DNA of 64,000 nt from Agrobacterium tumefaciens (GTDB lineage: Bacteria > Pseudomonadota > Alphaproteobacteria > Rhizobiales > Rhizobiaceae), in NCBI GenBank assembly GCA_025560025.1, contig CP048485.1:558001-622000 (forward strand). Reading direction: 5' to 3'. Below the pieces are notes generated by a model. It saw only the letters and a list, made by a program, of their open reading frames with translations. It had not been told where the DNA came from and made no database searches. This document shows positions 35,111 to 45,195 of the stretch, piece after piece. Each line of letters starts with the position of its first letter. The stretch's first letter is position 1. Position numbers and translations under genes: made by a program.

Positions 35111-35230
35111 TCCCTCATTTCTATGCTCGTCACAGGAATCCAGCCAGCCCAAGTCCTTGGGCTGAAAGAGCTCTCCCGCCGCGCAGACGTGCTTCGACTG
35201 GATTCCTGTGACGAGCACAGGAATGAGGGT
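35111..35230. repeat. Palindromic intergenic element, family A variant, copy 3
   Basis: The core (CAGCCCAAGTCCTTGGGCTG ... GCGCAGACGTGCTTCG) is family A, but the outer arms have a different sequence, TGCTCGTCACAGGAATCCAG and CTGGATTCCTGTGACGAGCA, and still pair perfectly. Both arms changed together. It fills the argO-argP intergenic region and so could affect the shared promoters. Confidence 0.85.
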
Positions 35231-35291
35231 GGAGCAGAGCGCCACGAAAGACCGCAGGCCTTGTGCCTGCCATGCCCGTATCAGCCTCAGC

Positions 35292-36203
35292 ATGGAGACC
35301 ATCGTGCTTGACTATCCTTCCATGCGGGCGGTTGCGCTCGTTGCGCAGACCGGCAGCTTCGAAAAGGCGGCGCAGGTTCTGTGTGTTACGCCCTCGGCCG
35401 TCTCCCAGCGCATCAAGCAACTGGAGGAGCGGCTGGGCGTGGTGCTGATCGTGCGCGGCAACCCCTGCGTGGCGACGGAAAAGGGCGAATGGCTCTGCCG
35501 CCACATGGACCATGTCGGCATGCTGGAAAGCGAATTGTTCCGCCAGCTTCCGTCGCTGCTGGAGGCGGGGGAGGTGCCAGAGCGCGTCACGCTCAACATC
35601 GCCACCAATGCCGACAGCCTCGGCACCTGGTTTCTGGACGCGGTCTCGAAATTCACCGGCCGGTTCGATTATCTCGTCAATGTCGCGGTGGACGATCAGG
35701 ACCACACGGTGGAATGGTTGCGCGGCGGCAGGGTGCTTGCCGCCGTCACCGCCCATGCCAAGCCGGTGCAGGGCTGCCGGGTCCTTGCGCTCGGCGTGCT
35801 CAGATACCATGCCACCGCCAGCCCGGATTTCATGGCGCGTCATTTCGCCGATGGCGTCACCCCCGCCTCGCTTGCCCGCGCGCCGGGCCTGACCTTCAAC
35901 CAGAAGGACAGGCTGCAGGCGAGCTGGGTCAAAAAGGTGCTGGGAGAGGATATTGCCTACCCCACCCATTGGTTGCCTTCTACGGATGGTTTCGTGAAGG
36001 CAAGCCTTTCCGGCATGGGCTGGGGGCTCAATCCGGTGCAGCTTGTCGGGGAGCACCTCAAATCGGGGAGGCTGGTGGAAGTCGTTCCCGGCACCCCGCT
36101 CGATATTCCGCTTTACTGGCAGGTCAACCGGCTCGCGGCGGAGCGGCTTGGCGGGCTTACGGCGGATGTGGTGGAGACGGCGCGCAGGGCACTTCTTTCT
36201 TGA
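35292..36203 (+). CDS. argP: LysR family regulator ArgP (LysG) type
   Basis: 303 residues. The N-terminal winged helix (MRAVALVAQTGSFEKAAQVLCVTPSAVSQRIKQLEERLG) is followed by the effector domain (about 95-300) with NIATNADSLGTWFLDAV, typical of ArgP/LysG/IciA. These regulators sense Lys or Arg and activate the divergent exporter gene. The ATG at 35292 (METIVLDYPSMRAV) fits the family start. Confidence 0.93.
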   Translation: METIVLDYPSMRAVALVAQTGSFEKAAQVLCVTPSAVSQRIKQLEERLGVVLIVRGNPCVATEKGEWLCRHMDHVGMLESELFRQLPSLLEAGEVPERVTLNIATNADSLGTWFLDAVSKFTGRFDYLVNVAVDDQDHTVEWLRGGRVLAAVTAHAKPVQGCRVLALGVLRYHATASPDFMARHFADGVTPASLARAPGLTFNQKDRLQASWVKKVLGEDIAYPTHWLPSTDGFVKASLSGMGWGLNPVQLVGEHLKSGRLVEVVPGTPLDIPLYWQVNRLAAERLGGLTADVVETARRALLS

Positions 36204-36209
36204 GACGCG

Positions 36210-36668
36210 TCAAATAGTTTGCCATTCACTCCAACTCAACACGCGCGGTATCTGCGGTTTTGCTTCACCGCCAAGAAACGCGATATATTCCAGCGAGTGA
36301 CCATCGGGATCCCTGAAGTAGACGCTGGCTGCTGGCATCCATGGGAAGACGACGGGCTCGTCGATCTCGTTTTCGCCGTCAAAGCCGAGGGGCGCCACGT
36401 TGTTACTGCGTAGATAGTCCGGCGCGGCGAGAAGCTGATCAAACTCGACGCTGAAGGCTATGTGGAGCTTCATGTTGATGGGCGCGGAATGGATTGACCA
36501 TAGGCCAAGCATCGATTGCCCACGTTCGCCGGTCCAGAAGAACGCTACATTCCTTTCCGGGAATCGTTGTGCCAACTGCAGGCCGACGACATTGCGATAA
36601 AAATCAACCGATCGTTCCAGATTCGAGACGGTCAAATGCGTCTCGAACAATGCTTTTACTTTCACCAT
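36210..36668 (-). CDS. VOC (glyoxalase/bleomycin resistance) family protein
   Basis: 152 residues, one VOC module pair: FETHLTVSNLERSVDFYRNVVGLQL at the start and VYFRDPDGHSLEYIAFLGG at the end, with candidate metal ligands His (THLTV), His (LHIAF) and Glu (LEYIA). AGGA lies close before the ATG. A SoxR-like operator with a -35 element stands about 70 bp upstream, which suggests induction by redox-active compounds. The substrate could be a xenobiotic or reactive aldehyde; not determinable here. Confidence 0.87.
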   Translation of the reverse strand: MVKVKALFETHLTVSNLERSVDFYRNVVGLQLAQRFPERNVAFFWTGERGQSMLGLWSIHSAPINMKLHIAFSVEFDQLLAAPDYLRSNNVAPLGFDGENEIDEPVVFPWMPAASVYFRDPDGHSLEYIAFLGGEAKPQIPRVLSWSEWQTI

Positions 36669-36736
36669 TTCCTGTCCTCAATTGCCTGGCGCCTGCCCCT
36701 TCCGGGCATTCGCTCTCTTGCAACAGGACTGTGCAA

Positions 36737-36758
36737 CCTCAACCATAATTGAGGTCAA
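36737..36758 (-). promoter_or_regulatory. SoxR-like operator/promoter upstream of the VOC gene
   Basis: The 18-bp dyad CCTCAACCATAATTGAGG has the half-sites of the SoxR box (CCTCAAG TTAA CTTGAGG in E. coli soxS). Read on the minus strand, TTGACC (36753-36758) stands at its edge as -35, and CACAGT follows after a 19-bp spacer as a weak -10. The long spacer is the hallmark of MerR-family promoters. Confidence 0.6.
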
Positions 36759-36848
36759 GCACCGAATGCTGATTTTTCAAATCAGCGTGCAGTCTGCGGT
36801 CTTGAGGGAGAACGCCTTTAGTGCGGATGAGCCGAGGCGGCCACGCCC

Positions 36849-39068
36849 TCAGCGCCTTTCCGCCTCATCCCTGCCGTCGCGAATGGCGGCTTCGGCTACT
36901 TTCTGCGTCGTCACGCTGAGCGCCGAAGCGTCTTTCATCTTCTTGGCGATGGAGCGGATGACGCGGGTGGCTTCCGCCGAGAGCGAGCGCGGGCGGGTGA
37001 GCGCCGGCATGGTGGGCGTGTTGGCGGATGCGCCGGCCACCTGCGCCGAAGGCTGCGGCCGCGCGCCCGTCGGCAGCGGGTTCTGGATGCCGGGAATGGG
37101 GCGCAGCTCCATGCCCTGATGGGCATAGTCCATCAGCCGCTTGTAGGTCATGGCCGGAAGCGCACCGCCGGTCATGTTGTTCATCGGCGTGAAATCGTCG
37201 TTTCCAAACCAGACCGCCGTGGTGTAATTGCCGGTGAAACCAATGTACCAGGCATCGCGATAAGCCTGCGACGTGCCGGTCTTGCCGCCGGAAACGATGC
37301 CGTTTTCCAGTGCGCCGCGCCGGGCCGTGCCCATGACGGGAATGGTCACCAGCATCTGGTTCATCTTCGCATTGGCGTCTTCGGAAAGCACCCGCTTGGC
37401 GGGCGGCTCGTCATGGCTGAAGTCGTAGAGAACGTTACCCTCATAATCCAGCACCTGCTCGATGCCGTGGCGGCGTGATTGCATGCCATCGGCCGGGAAC
37501 ACCGCATAGGCCGTCGCCTGATCGAGCACCGTCACTTCCGATGTGCCGAGCGGGATGGTCTTGTCGCTGCGCAGCGGCGTGGTGACCCCCATCGCCTTCG
37601 CCGTGTCGACGATCACCTGCGTGCCGAGCACATCCTTGGCCAGCCGCACCGGCACGGTATTGTAGGATTTGGCAAGCGCCACCTGGAGCGTCACCTTGCC
37701 GGCATAGGAGCGGCCGTAATTCTGTGGCGACCAGCCGCGCCAGGTCACGGGCGCATCGGAAATCACGGTATCGGGCTTCATGCCCTTTTCCATGGCGGCC
37801 GAGTAGGTATAGACCTTGAACGAGGAGCCCGGCTGGCGAAGTGCTGCGGTTGCGCGGTTGAACTGGCTTTCGCCGTAATCGCGCCCGCCGACCATGGCGC
37901 GCACGCCGCCGCCATTTTCGATCATCACCATCGCGCCCTGCTTGACGCGGTAACCCTCGCCATATTCGCGCAGCTCCATTTCCATCGCCTGCTCGGCGGC
38001 CTGTTGCAGGCCGGTGTCGATGGTGGTGCGCACGACCACGGTGTGGTCCTTGAACTTGCCTTCGGCGGCCAGCCGCTGCACTTCGTCGAATGCCCAGTCG
38101 AGGAAATAATCCGGCGCCTTCACGTCGGCGCGGTCGATGACGGTGGCCGGGTTGCGCCTTGCGCCGATCACCTGACCTTCGGTCATCAACCCGCTCTGCA
38201 CCAGATTTGACAGGACGGTGTTGGCGCGCGCACGCGCGGCGGGCAGGTTGACGTGTGGCGCATATTTGGCTGGCGCCTTGAAAAGGCCGGCCAGAATGGC
38301 GGATTCGGCAAGCGTCACATCCGTCAGGTTCTTGCCGAAATAAAATTGCGCCGCCGCCGCCGCCCCGAAGGTGCCGCCGCCCATATAGGCGCGGTCGAGA
38401 TAAAGGCTGAGGATTTCCTTCTTCGACATGTTGCTCTCAAGCCAGAGCGCGAGGAAGGCTTCCTTGATCTTGCGCTCCAGCGAGCGCTCATTGGTGAGGA
38501 ACAGGTTCTTGGCAAGCTGCTGCGTCAGCGTCGAGCCGCCCTGCACGACGCCGCCGGCGCGGGCGTTTTCGCTCATGGCGCGGGCAAGGCCGATGAAATC
38601 GATACCGAAATGGTCGAAGAAACGCCGGTCTTCTGTCGCCAGAACCGCCTTGATGAAATGGTCGGGCATCTGGTCGATCGGAACGGAATCCTCGTGGATG
38701 ATGCCGCGATGGCCGATGGTGTTGCCGTAGCGATCAAGGAAGGTCACGGCGAAATCGCCGCGATAACGCCAGTCCTTCTTGGTTTCCTCAAAGGCGGGCA
38801 TGGCAAGGGCCAGAACCACGACGGAACCCGCCGTTCCGAAAGTCAGCGCGTCGCCGGTCAGGTTGACGAGAAGCTTCTTCCAGCCGCGCACATGCAATTT
38901 GCGCGAGGCGATGGTGACATCTTCCCAGAAATCCACCAGCCTTGCCGCAGCCGTCCACAGGCCGGAATCGATGAAGCTATCGATCTTCAGCAGGATATGC
39001 CGTTTTTTACGGCCTTTTTTATCGTCTTTTTCTTCCTGCACCTGGCGATGTTTTCCTGTTCGACGCAA
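36849..39068 (-). CDS. Class A penicillin-binding protein (PBP1-type transglycosylase/transpeptidase)
   Basis: 739 residues. A basic cytoplasmic N-terminus (~75 aa) precedes one membrane helix (DALTFGTAGSVVVLALAM). Glycosyltransferase motifs: EDRRFFDHFGID, GGSTLTQQLAKN, RKIKEAFLAL. Transpeptidase motifs: SSFK (in RQPGSSFKVYTY), SYN and KTGT. The enzyme polymerises and cross-links peptidoglycan. The longest frame begins with TTG at 39068; a GTG at 39041 is the other option. The basic N-terminal stretch before the helix is unusually long. Confidence 0.92.
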   Translation of the reverse strand: MRRTGKHRQVQEEKDDKKGRKKRHILLKIDSFIDSGLWTAAARLVDFWEDVTIASRKLHVRGWKKLLVNLTGDALTFGTAGSVVVLALAMPAFEETKKDWRYRGDFAVTFLDRYGNTIGHRGIIHEDSVPIDQMPDHFIKAVLATEDRRFFDHFGIDFIGLARAMSENARAGGVVQGGSTLTQQLAKNLFLTNERSLERKIKEAFLALWLESNMSKKEILSLYLDRAYMGGGTFGAAAAAQFYFGKNLTDVTLAESAILAGLFKAPAKYAPHVNLPAARARANTVLSNLVQSGLMTEGQVIGARRNPATVIDRADVKAPDYFLDWAFDEVQRLAAEGKFKDHTVVVRTTIDTGLQQAAEQAMEMELREYGEGYRVKQGAMVMIENGGGVRAMVGGRDYGESQFNRATAALRQPGSSFKVYTYSAAMEKGMKPDTVISDAPVTWRGWSPQNYGRSYAGKVTLQVALAKSYNTVPVRLAKDVLGTQVIVDTAKAMGVTTPLRSDKTIPLGTSEVTVLDQATAYAVFPADGMQSRRHGIEQVLDYEGNVLYDFSHDEPPAKRVLSEDANAKMNQMLVTIPVMGTARRGALENGIVSGGKTGTSQAYRDAWYIGFTGNYTTAVWFGNDDFTPMNNMTGGALPAMTYKRLMDYAHQGMELRPIPGIQNPLPTGARPQPSAQVAGASANTPTMPALTRPRSLSAEATRVIRSIAKKMKDASALSVTTQKVAEAAIRDGRDEAERR

Positions 39069-39307
39069 CGCGGCTCATCGATATGTCTGCCCGATATTTC
39101 TGCTTCAACCAATTCCCGACGCAAAACCATGGCATGGTTGTGTCGGAATTGCTTGACGTGGCGGCCGCCGGCGGGCCAATGACCCCTTGGCGCCTGCCAA
39201 TGTGCTAAAATATCGTACAAACCAGTCCTTGGCGATACGATATAAAGGATTAGGGACCGGTTAAACACTCCCGTCCAAGAGATCAAAATGAAACGGAAAT
39301 GTTAACG

Positions 39308-39787
39308 ATGAATGACGCGCCGTTCTGGAAAACCAAATCGCTCACCGAGATGACCGGTGAGGAATGGGAAAGCCTGTGCGACGGCTGCGGCCTGTGCTGT
39401 CTGAACAAGCTGGAGGACTGGGACACCGGTGAAGTGGTGTTCACCTCGGTGCGATGTCAGTTGCTCGATGGCGAAAGCTGTCGATGTTCCGACTATGAAA
39501 ACCGTCGCGCCACGGTGCCGGACTGTATCCAGCTGGATTTGAAGAAGGTGCACGAAATCGGCTGGCTGCCACCCACCTGCGCCTATGCGCTGGTGCGCGA
39601 CGGCAGGGATCTCTACTGGTGGCACTATCTCGTCTCCGGCGATACCGCCACGGTGCATCAGGCCGGCATTTCCGCGCGTGGTCGCACCGTCAGCGAACTG
39701 GATGTCCATGTTGACGACTTCGAGGATTATGTGGTCGACTGGCCGCTGACCGTGGGTGAGACGGTGGGCGAAAAAGAGAGGAGCTGA
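39308..39787 (+). CDS. YcgN family (UPF0260) cysteine-cluster protein
   Basis: 159 residues. The conserved cysteines [34 protein letters not shown] and PTCAY suggest metal or Fe-S binding. Matches YcgN/UPF0260, a widespread family of unknown function. The ATG at 39308 ([27 protein letters not shown]) is preferred to one at 39299 on Shine-Dalgarno spacing. Confidence 0.9.
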   Translation: MNDAPFWKTKSLTEMTGEEWESLCDGCGLCCLNKLEDWDTGEVVFTSVRCQLLDGESCRCSDYENRRATVPDCIQLDLKKVHEIGWLPPTCAYALVRDGRDLYWWHYLVSGDTATVHQAGISARGRTVSELDVHVDDFEDYVVDWPLTVGETVGEKERS

Positions 39788-39866
39788 GGGAGAAGCCAAT
39801 TTTTCCTTTGGTCCTATTCCTGCCCCATCGTTCTCCTAAACCGCTCTTCACCATTCCGGCAAATGA

Positions 39867-40724
<858 letters not shown>

Positions 40725-40764
40725 TGACGCCGCCGGCCTGACCCTTGCCCGAAAGGATAAGCGC

Positions 40765-41373
40765 ATGTCGGACGCCTCCAATGATGTCATCAGGCTCTAC
40801 AATGAGCACGGCGCTGATTTCGACAGTCTGCGCGGCCGTTCGCTTGCCGAGAAAACCTGGCTGGACAGGTTCACATCGCTCCTGCCACAGGGCGCATCCA
40901 TTCTCGATATTGGCTGCGGTTCCGGTGAGCCGATTGCCGGCTACTTCATTGGCAATGGTTATGATGTGACGGGCATCGATTCGTCATTGCCGCTGATCGA
41001 ACTTTGCCGCGCCAGATTTCCGGAAAAGCTCTGGGCGGTTGCGGATATGCGAAAGCTTGCGCTTGGCCGCCGCTTCGACGGGTTGATTGCCTGGCACAGT
41101 TTTTTCCATCTGAAGGCGGAAGATCAGCGCCGCATGTTCGGAATTTTTGGACAGCACGCCAATGACGGAGCGGCACTGATGTTTACGGCCGGACCGGGAG
41201 AGGGGCAAGCGATCGGGACCTTTCAGGGCAAGCCGCTTTATCACGCAAGCCTTGCCCGGGAAGAATATGAAAGCCTGCTTGCAGCACACGGGTTCCGGCT
41301 TCTCGATCACGTCGTTGAGGATCCCGATTGCGGCGGAGCGACGATTTACCTCGCCAGACGCGTCGCGGCTTGA
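40765..41373 (+). CDS. Class I SAM-dependent methyltransferase
   Basis: 202 residues. The SAM-binding motif ILDIGCGSGEPIAGYF and the acidic end of strand 2 (VTGIDSS) are clear; motif II-like FDGLIAWHSFFHL follows. GAAAGGATAAGCGC precedes the ATG. 40 bp after the beta-lactamase gene, so the two may be co-transcribed. Substrate unknown. Confidence 0.9.
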   Translation: MSDASNDVIRLYNEHGADFDSLRGRSLAEKTWLDRFTSLLPQGASILDIGCGSGEPIAGYFIGNGYDVTGIDSSLPLIELCRARFPEKLWAVADMRKLALGRRFDGLIAWHSFFHLKAEDQRRMFGIFGQHANDGAALMFTAGPGEGQAIGTFQGKPLYHASLAREEYESLLAAHGFRLLDHVVEDPDCGGATIYLARRVAA

Positions 41374-41442
41374 CCATCGCTTGCGCCGCCCGGTTGGATC
41401 GCGCATACGATCTCGCAAACCAGCTGTTTCCGGGGCGGCCTG

Positions 41443-41823
41443 ATGCTTGAAAAGCTCAAACGATGGGCGAAATCCATTAAGCGTGACGTTCACGCCCTTT
41501 ATCTTGCCGCGCGCGACCCACGCACGCCATTGCTTGCCAAGGCGGTGGCCGTGGTGGTGGCCGCCTATGCGCTTTCACCGATCGATCTCATCCCGGATTT
41601 CATACCTGTCATTGGATATCTGGACGATCTTCTCATCGTTCCGCTTGGTATCATGCTGGCCGCGCGCCTCGTGCCGCCGCAACTGCTCGCCGAACATCGG
41701 CTGGCTGCCGAAGCCGCTCAATCGCGACCCGTCAGCCGCGTGGCCGCCGCGATATTCGTGCTTTTATGGGTTGTGGCGGCGCTCACGATTCTGTGTGCAG
41801 CAAAAAACTTCCTCTTCCCTTGA
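41443..41823 (+). CDS. DUF1232 (YkvA-type) small membrane protein
   Basis: 126 residues. The signature AYALSPIDLIPDFIPVIGYLDDLLIVPLGIML identifies DUF1232. Two hydrophobic segments, one in the signature and one near the C-terminus (IFVLLWVVAALTILCAA). Function unknown. Its TGA stop codon is part of the -35 element of the copA promoter. Confidence 0.9.
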   Translation: MLEKLKRWAKSIKRDVHALYLAARDPRTPLLAKAVAVVVAAYALSPIDLIPDFIPVIGYLDDLLIVPLGIMLAARLVPPQLLAEHRLAAEAAQSRPVSRVAAAIFVLLWVVAALTILCAAKNFLFP

Positions 41824-41850
41824 CCTTCCCATCATGGGAATCTCTACATA
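41820..41850 (+). promoter_or_regulatory. CueR-type promoter of copA
   Basis: TTGACC (41820-41825) and TACATA (41845-41850) are separated by 19 bp, and between them lies the perfect dyad TTCCCATCATGGGAA. CueR/HmrR sites have this form (ACCTTCC ... GGAAGGT within a 19-20 bp spacer). The copA start is 22 bp downstream, and a CueR gene is the second gene of the unit. Confidence 0.8.
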
Positions 41851-41872
41851 GGGTCTCGAAAGGGGATTTCCC

Positions 41873-44446
41873 ATGAACGAGACAGTCAGACACGCCCATT
41901 CACAAGACCCGGTTTCCATTCCAGTCGAAGGCATGACCTGCGCCTCCTGCGTGCGGCGCGTGGAAACGGCGGCGGCCAAGGTGCCCGGCGTCCTATCCAG
42001 CTCCGTGAACTTCGCCACGAAGAAACTCACCATCGAACCCGCCGACGGGTTTTCGGCCAGGGTGCTGGGCGCCGCCATCAAGAAGGTCGGTTACGACATC
42101 GCCCCGGAGCGGCAGGAATTCGTAGCGGAAGGTTTGCACGGCGAGGCGAATGCGGAACGGCTGAAAGCCATTCTGGAGGCGGTCGCCACCATCGTTGCCG
42201 TCAAGGTCGATGCTGCCTCGGCCAAAGTTGCCGTGGAAATGATCGGCGGCCGGCGCGAACGCGATGCGCTTGTTGAAACGGCAAGACTTGCCGGTTTTAC
42301 GCTGAAGACGCCGAGGGCGCACGATCATTCGGCCCATCACGGGCACCATGGACATCATCAGGCTCAGGCTCATGAGGCAGCCGGCGCAACCGGCGGCCAC
42401 GACCATATGCAGCATGCGGGCGAAGAGGGCGCGCTGAAGCGCGACCTGACGATTGCCGCGATCCTGACCGCGCCGCTTTTCGTGCTGGAAATGGGTGGTC
42501 ACCTTTATGAGCCGATGCATCACTGGCTGATGGGCATCATCGAGACGCAGAACCTCTATTACATCTATTTCGCACTGGCGACGGCGGTGATTTTCGGGCC
42601 GGGCCTGCGTTTCCTCAAGACCGGTTTTCCGGCGCTTTTGCGCGGCGCGCCGGAAATGAACTCGCTGGTGGCGCTGGGCGTCACCGCGGCCTATCTCTAT
42701 TCGGTCGTCGTCACCTTCGCGCCGGACCTGCTGCCGGAGGAGGCGCAGTTTGTCTATTACGAGGCGGCCACCGTCATCGTGACGCTGATCCTGACCGGGC
42801 GGCTTCTGGAGGCCCGTGCCAGCGGCCGCACCGGGGATGCCATCCGCAAGCTGATGAGCCTGCAGGCAAAGACCGCCCGGGTGGAGCGCGATGGTACCAC
42901 CATCGATATTTCCCCTGAGGACCTGATGGCCGGCGATATCGTCGTCATCCGTCCCGGCGAAAGGCTGGCGGTGGATGGCGAAGTCGTCGAAGGCTCGTCC
43001 TATGTCGATGAGTCGATGATATCGGGCGAACCCGTGCCGGTGGAAAAGACGGTCGGCGCAACGGTTGTCGGCGGCACCATCAACAAGACAGGTGCTTTCA
43101 AGTTCAAGGCGACCAAGGTGGGCGCCGACACCATGCTGTCGCAGATCATCCGCATGGTGGAGGAGGCGCAAGGGTCGAAGCTGCCGATCCAGCTGCTGGT
43201 GGACCGCGTCACTGCGCTGTTCGTGCCCGTTGTCATCGCCATCGCGGTGCTGACCTTCATCGTCTGGGCGATCTTCGGTCCCGAGCCTGCCTATACTTTC
43301 GCGCTGGTCAATGCCGTGGCGGTGCTCATCATTGCGTGCCCCTGCGCCATGGGTCTCGCTACGCCCACCTCGATCATGGTCGGCACAGGCCGGGCGGCGG
43401 AGCTGGGCGTGCTGTTCCGCAAGGGACAGGCTCTGCAGGAGCTGCGTTCGGCGCAGATCGTCGTGGTCGACAAGACCGGCACTGTCACCAAGGGTCGCCC
43501 GGAACTGACCGATCTGGTGGTTGCGGAAGGCTTCGCCGATAACGAGGTGCTGGCGCTCGTCGCCGCCGTCGAGGGCCGCTCGGAACATCCGATTGCCGAA
43601 GCCATCGTCCGGGCTGCGGAAGAAAAGAAGCTTGCGACCCCCGCAGGACTCGAACCTGCGACTGTCGAAAACTTCGAAAGCGTGACGGGTTATGGCATCG
43701 CCGCCACCGTCAATGGCCGCAGGGTCGAAGTCGGCGCGGATCGGTTCATGGCGAAACTCGGCCATTCCGTGGATATCTTCGCTGAGGCCGCCGCAAGGCT
43801 GGGTGACGAGGGCAAGACGCCGCTTTATGCCGCCATCGACGGCAGGCTGGCCGCCGCGATTGCCGTCGCCGATCCGCTGAAACCCTCGAGTGTGACCGCC
43901 ATCAGGGCGCTACAGGCCATGGGCATCGAAGTGGCCATGGTGACGGGCGACAATGAACGCACGGCGAATGCAATCGCCCGGCAGGTCGGCATTTCCCGCG
44001 TGGTGGCCGAAGTATTGCCCGAGGGCAAGGTGAAGGCGATCCACGAGATGCGCGCCGGCGGCAAGGTGCTGGCCTTCGTTGGCGACGGCATCAATGACGC
44101 GCCGGCGCTCGCCGAGGCCGATATCGGCATCGCCGTCGGCACCGGCACGGATGTCGCCATTGAAAGCGCCGATGTGGTGCTGGTCGGCGGCGATCTTCTG
44201 GGCGCAGTCAACGCCATCGAGATGAGCCGGGCGACCATTCGCAACATCAAGGAAAACCTGTTCTGGGCCTTTGGTTATAATGCGGCGCTGATACCGGTCG
44301 CGGCGGGCGTACTTTATCCGGCCTTCGGCATCACGCTGTCGCCGATGATCGGTGCGGGCGCCATGGCGCTGTCCAGCGTCTTCGTTCTTGCCAATGCGCT
44401 GCGGTTGAAACGGGCGAAGGTGGCCCATCGGGAGGTGACGTCATGA
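41873..44446 (+). CDS. copA: Copper-translocating P1B-type ATPase
   Basis: 857 residues. HMA domain 1 has GMTCASC (C23, C26). A second HMA-like domain (about 80-145) lacks its CxxC. A His-rich linker (about 145-185, many HH and HGHH) precedes the membrane core. The CPC motif in [12 protein letters not shown] marks Cu+ transport; catalytic motifs [21 protein letters not shown] and TGE-like (SGEPVPVEK) are present. It exports cytoplasmic Cu+. Between the HP motif and the nucleotide site, 43643-43659 encodes PAGLEPAT, whose DNA resembles a tRNA T-arm on the other strand. Confidence 0.96.
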   Translation: MNETVRHAHSQDPVSIPVEGMTCASCVRRVETAAAKVPGVLSSSVNFATKKLTIEPADGFSARVLGAAIKKVGYDIAPERQEFVAEGLHGEANAERLKAILEAVATIVAVKVDAASAKVAVEMIGGRRERDALVETARLAGFTLKTPRAHDHSAHHGHHGHHQAQAHEAAGATGGHDHMQHAGEEGALKRDLTIAAILTAPLFVLEMGGHLYEPMHHWLMGIIETQNLYYIYFALATAVIFGPGLRFLKTGFPALLRGAPEMNSLVALGVTAAYLYSVVVTFAPDLLPEEAQFVYYEAATVIVTLILTGRLLEARASGRTGDAIRKLMSLQAKTARVERDGTTIDISPEDLMAGDIVVIRPGERLAVDGEVVEGSSYVDESMISGEPVPVEKTVGATVVGGTINKTGAFKFKATKVGADTMLSQIIRMVEEAQGSKLPIQLLVDRVTALFVPVVIAIAVLTFIVWAIFGPEPAYTFALVNAVAVLIIACPCAMGLATPTSIMVGTGRAAELGVLFRKGQALQELRSAQIVVVDKTGTVTKGRPELTDLVVAEGFADNEVLALVAAVEGRSEHPIAEAIVRAAEEKKLATPAGLEPATVENFESVTGYGIAATVNGRRVEVGADRFMAKLGHSVDIFAEAAARLGDEGKTPLYAAIDGRLAAAIAVADPLKPSSVTAIRALQAMGIEVAMVTGDNERTANAIARQVGISRVVAEVLPEGKVKAIHEMRAGGKVLAFVGDGINDAPALAEADIGIAVGTGTDVAIESADVVLVGGDLLGAVNAIEMSRATIRNIKENLFWAFGYNAALIPVAAGVLYPAFGITLSPMIGAGAMALSSVFVLANALRLKRAKVAHREVTS

Positions 44447-44865
44447 ATATCGGCCAGGCATCGGAAGCATCTGGCGTTTCCGCCAAGATGATCCGTTATT
44501 ACGAGCAGATCGGCCTCATCACCCCGGCCGCCCGCACCGGCAATAATTACCGGGTCTATGGCGAACAGGACGTGCACAATCTGCGCTTCATCAAGCGGGC
44601 GCGCACGCTCGGCTTCTCTCTGGAAGAAACCGAGACGCTGCTGAAACTCTGGCAGGACAAGACCCGCGAGAGTTCGGCGGTGAAGGAAATCGCGCTCGTC
44701 CACATCGCCGATCTCGAACAGAAGATTGCCGAGATGAAGAGCATGGTGAAGACGCTCTCCCATCTCGCCCATTGCTGCGGCGGCGACCACCGGCCCGACT
44801 GCCCCATCCTCGACGATCTCGCGGGCACCGATAAGGCCGACGCCAGGCCCGCACGAACCCACTGA
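44443..44865 (+). CDS. cueR: CueR/HmrR copper-responsive MerR regulator
   Basis: 140 residues. MerR winged helix ([26 protein letters not shown]), dimerisation helix, and metal loop with C112 and C120 ([13 protein letters not shown]), the same positions as in E. coli CueR. Its start overlaps the end of copA by four bases. It binds Cu+ and activates the copA promoter, so it controls its own operon. Confidence 0.95.
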   Translation: MNIGQASEASGVSAKMIRYYEQIGLITPAARTGNNYRVYGEQDVHNLRFIKRARTLGFSLEETETLLKLWQDKTRESSAVKEIALVHIADLEQKIAEMKSMVKTLSHLAHCCGGDHRPDCPILDDLAGTDKADARPARTH

Positions 44866-44918
44866 CCTTTAATGACAGCCGGTGCGAGAACATCGCAACC
44901 GGCGATAAGGAGAAAACC

Positions 44919-45119
44919 ATGAGTGCAACCACCTTCCTCATTCCTGACATGACCTGCGGCCATTGCGAAAAGACCCTGCGCGGCGCTCTCACGGAGGTGC
45001 TGCCCGGCGCATCCGTCAGCATCGACCTCGATGCCCACAAGCTGACGGTTACGGGCGACGCCGCAACTGCGGAAGCGGCGATCCGCGACGCCGGTTATTC
45101 GCCGGAACGGGCGGGTTGA
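44919..45119 (+). CDS. copZ: Copper chaperone CopZ
   Basis: 66-residue HMA protein with the MTCGHC metal site (FLIPDMTCGHCEKTL). It carries Cu+ in the cytoplasm to CopA. GGAGAAAACC precedes the ATG. Third gene of the copper unit, 53 bp after cueR. Confidence 0.95.
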   Translation: MSATTFLIPDMTCGHCEKTLRGALTEVLPGASVSIDLDAHKLTVTGDAATAEAAIRDAGYSPERAG

Positions 45120-45140
45120 AGCATCTCGTCGCTGGAATGA

Positions 45141-45180
45141 ACAGGAAAGATGTGCTACTGAGTAGCATCATCTTTCCTGT
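45141..45180. promoter_or_regulatory. Near-perfect 40-bp palindrome between copZ and parD
   Basis: ACAGGAAAGATGTGCTAC and GTAGCATCATCTTTCCTGT are inverted repeats around a TGA centre, with one extra base in the right arm. It lies 21 bp after copZ and 15 bp before parD. It may be the operator to which ParD binds, a terminator for the copper operon, or both. Confidence 0.6.
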
Positions 45181-45195
45181 CGAGGGAGTGCCACA

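Noticed and set aside
43638..43664. A functional tRNA gene on the minus strand in copA
   Set aside because: Only T-arm and part of an acceptor-like stretch match; no D-arm or anticodon arm upstream. Kept as a fossil or chance similarity.
41993..43765. 590-codon open frame opposite copA
   Set aside because: Antisense shadow: Arg/Asp/His-rich, no domain, fully covered by the P-type ATPase.
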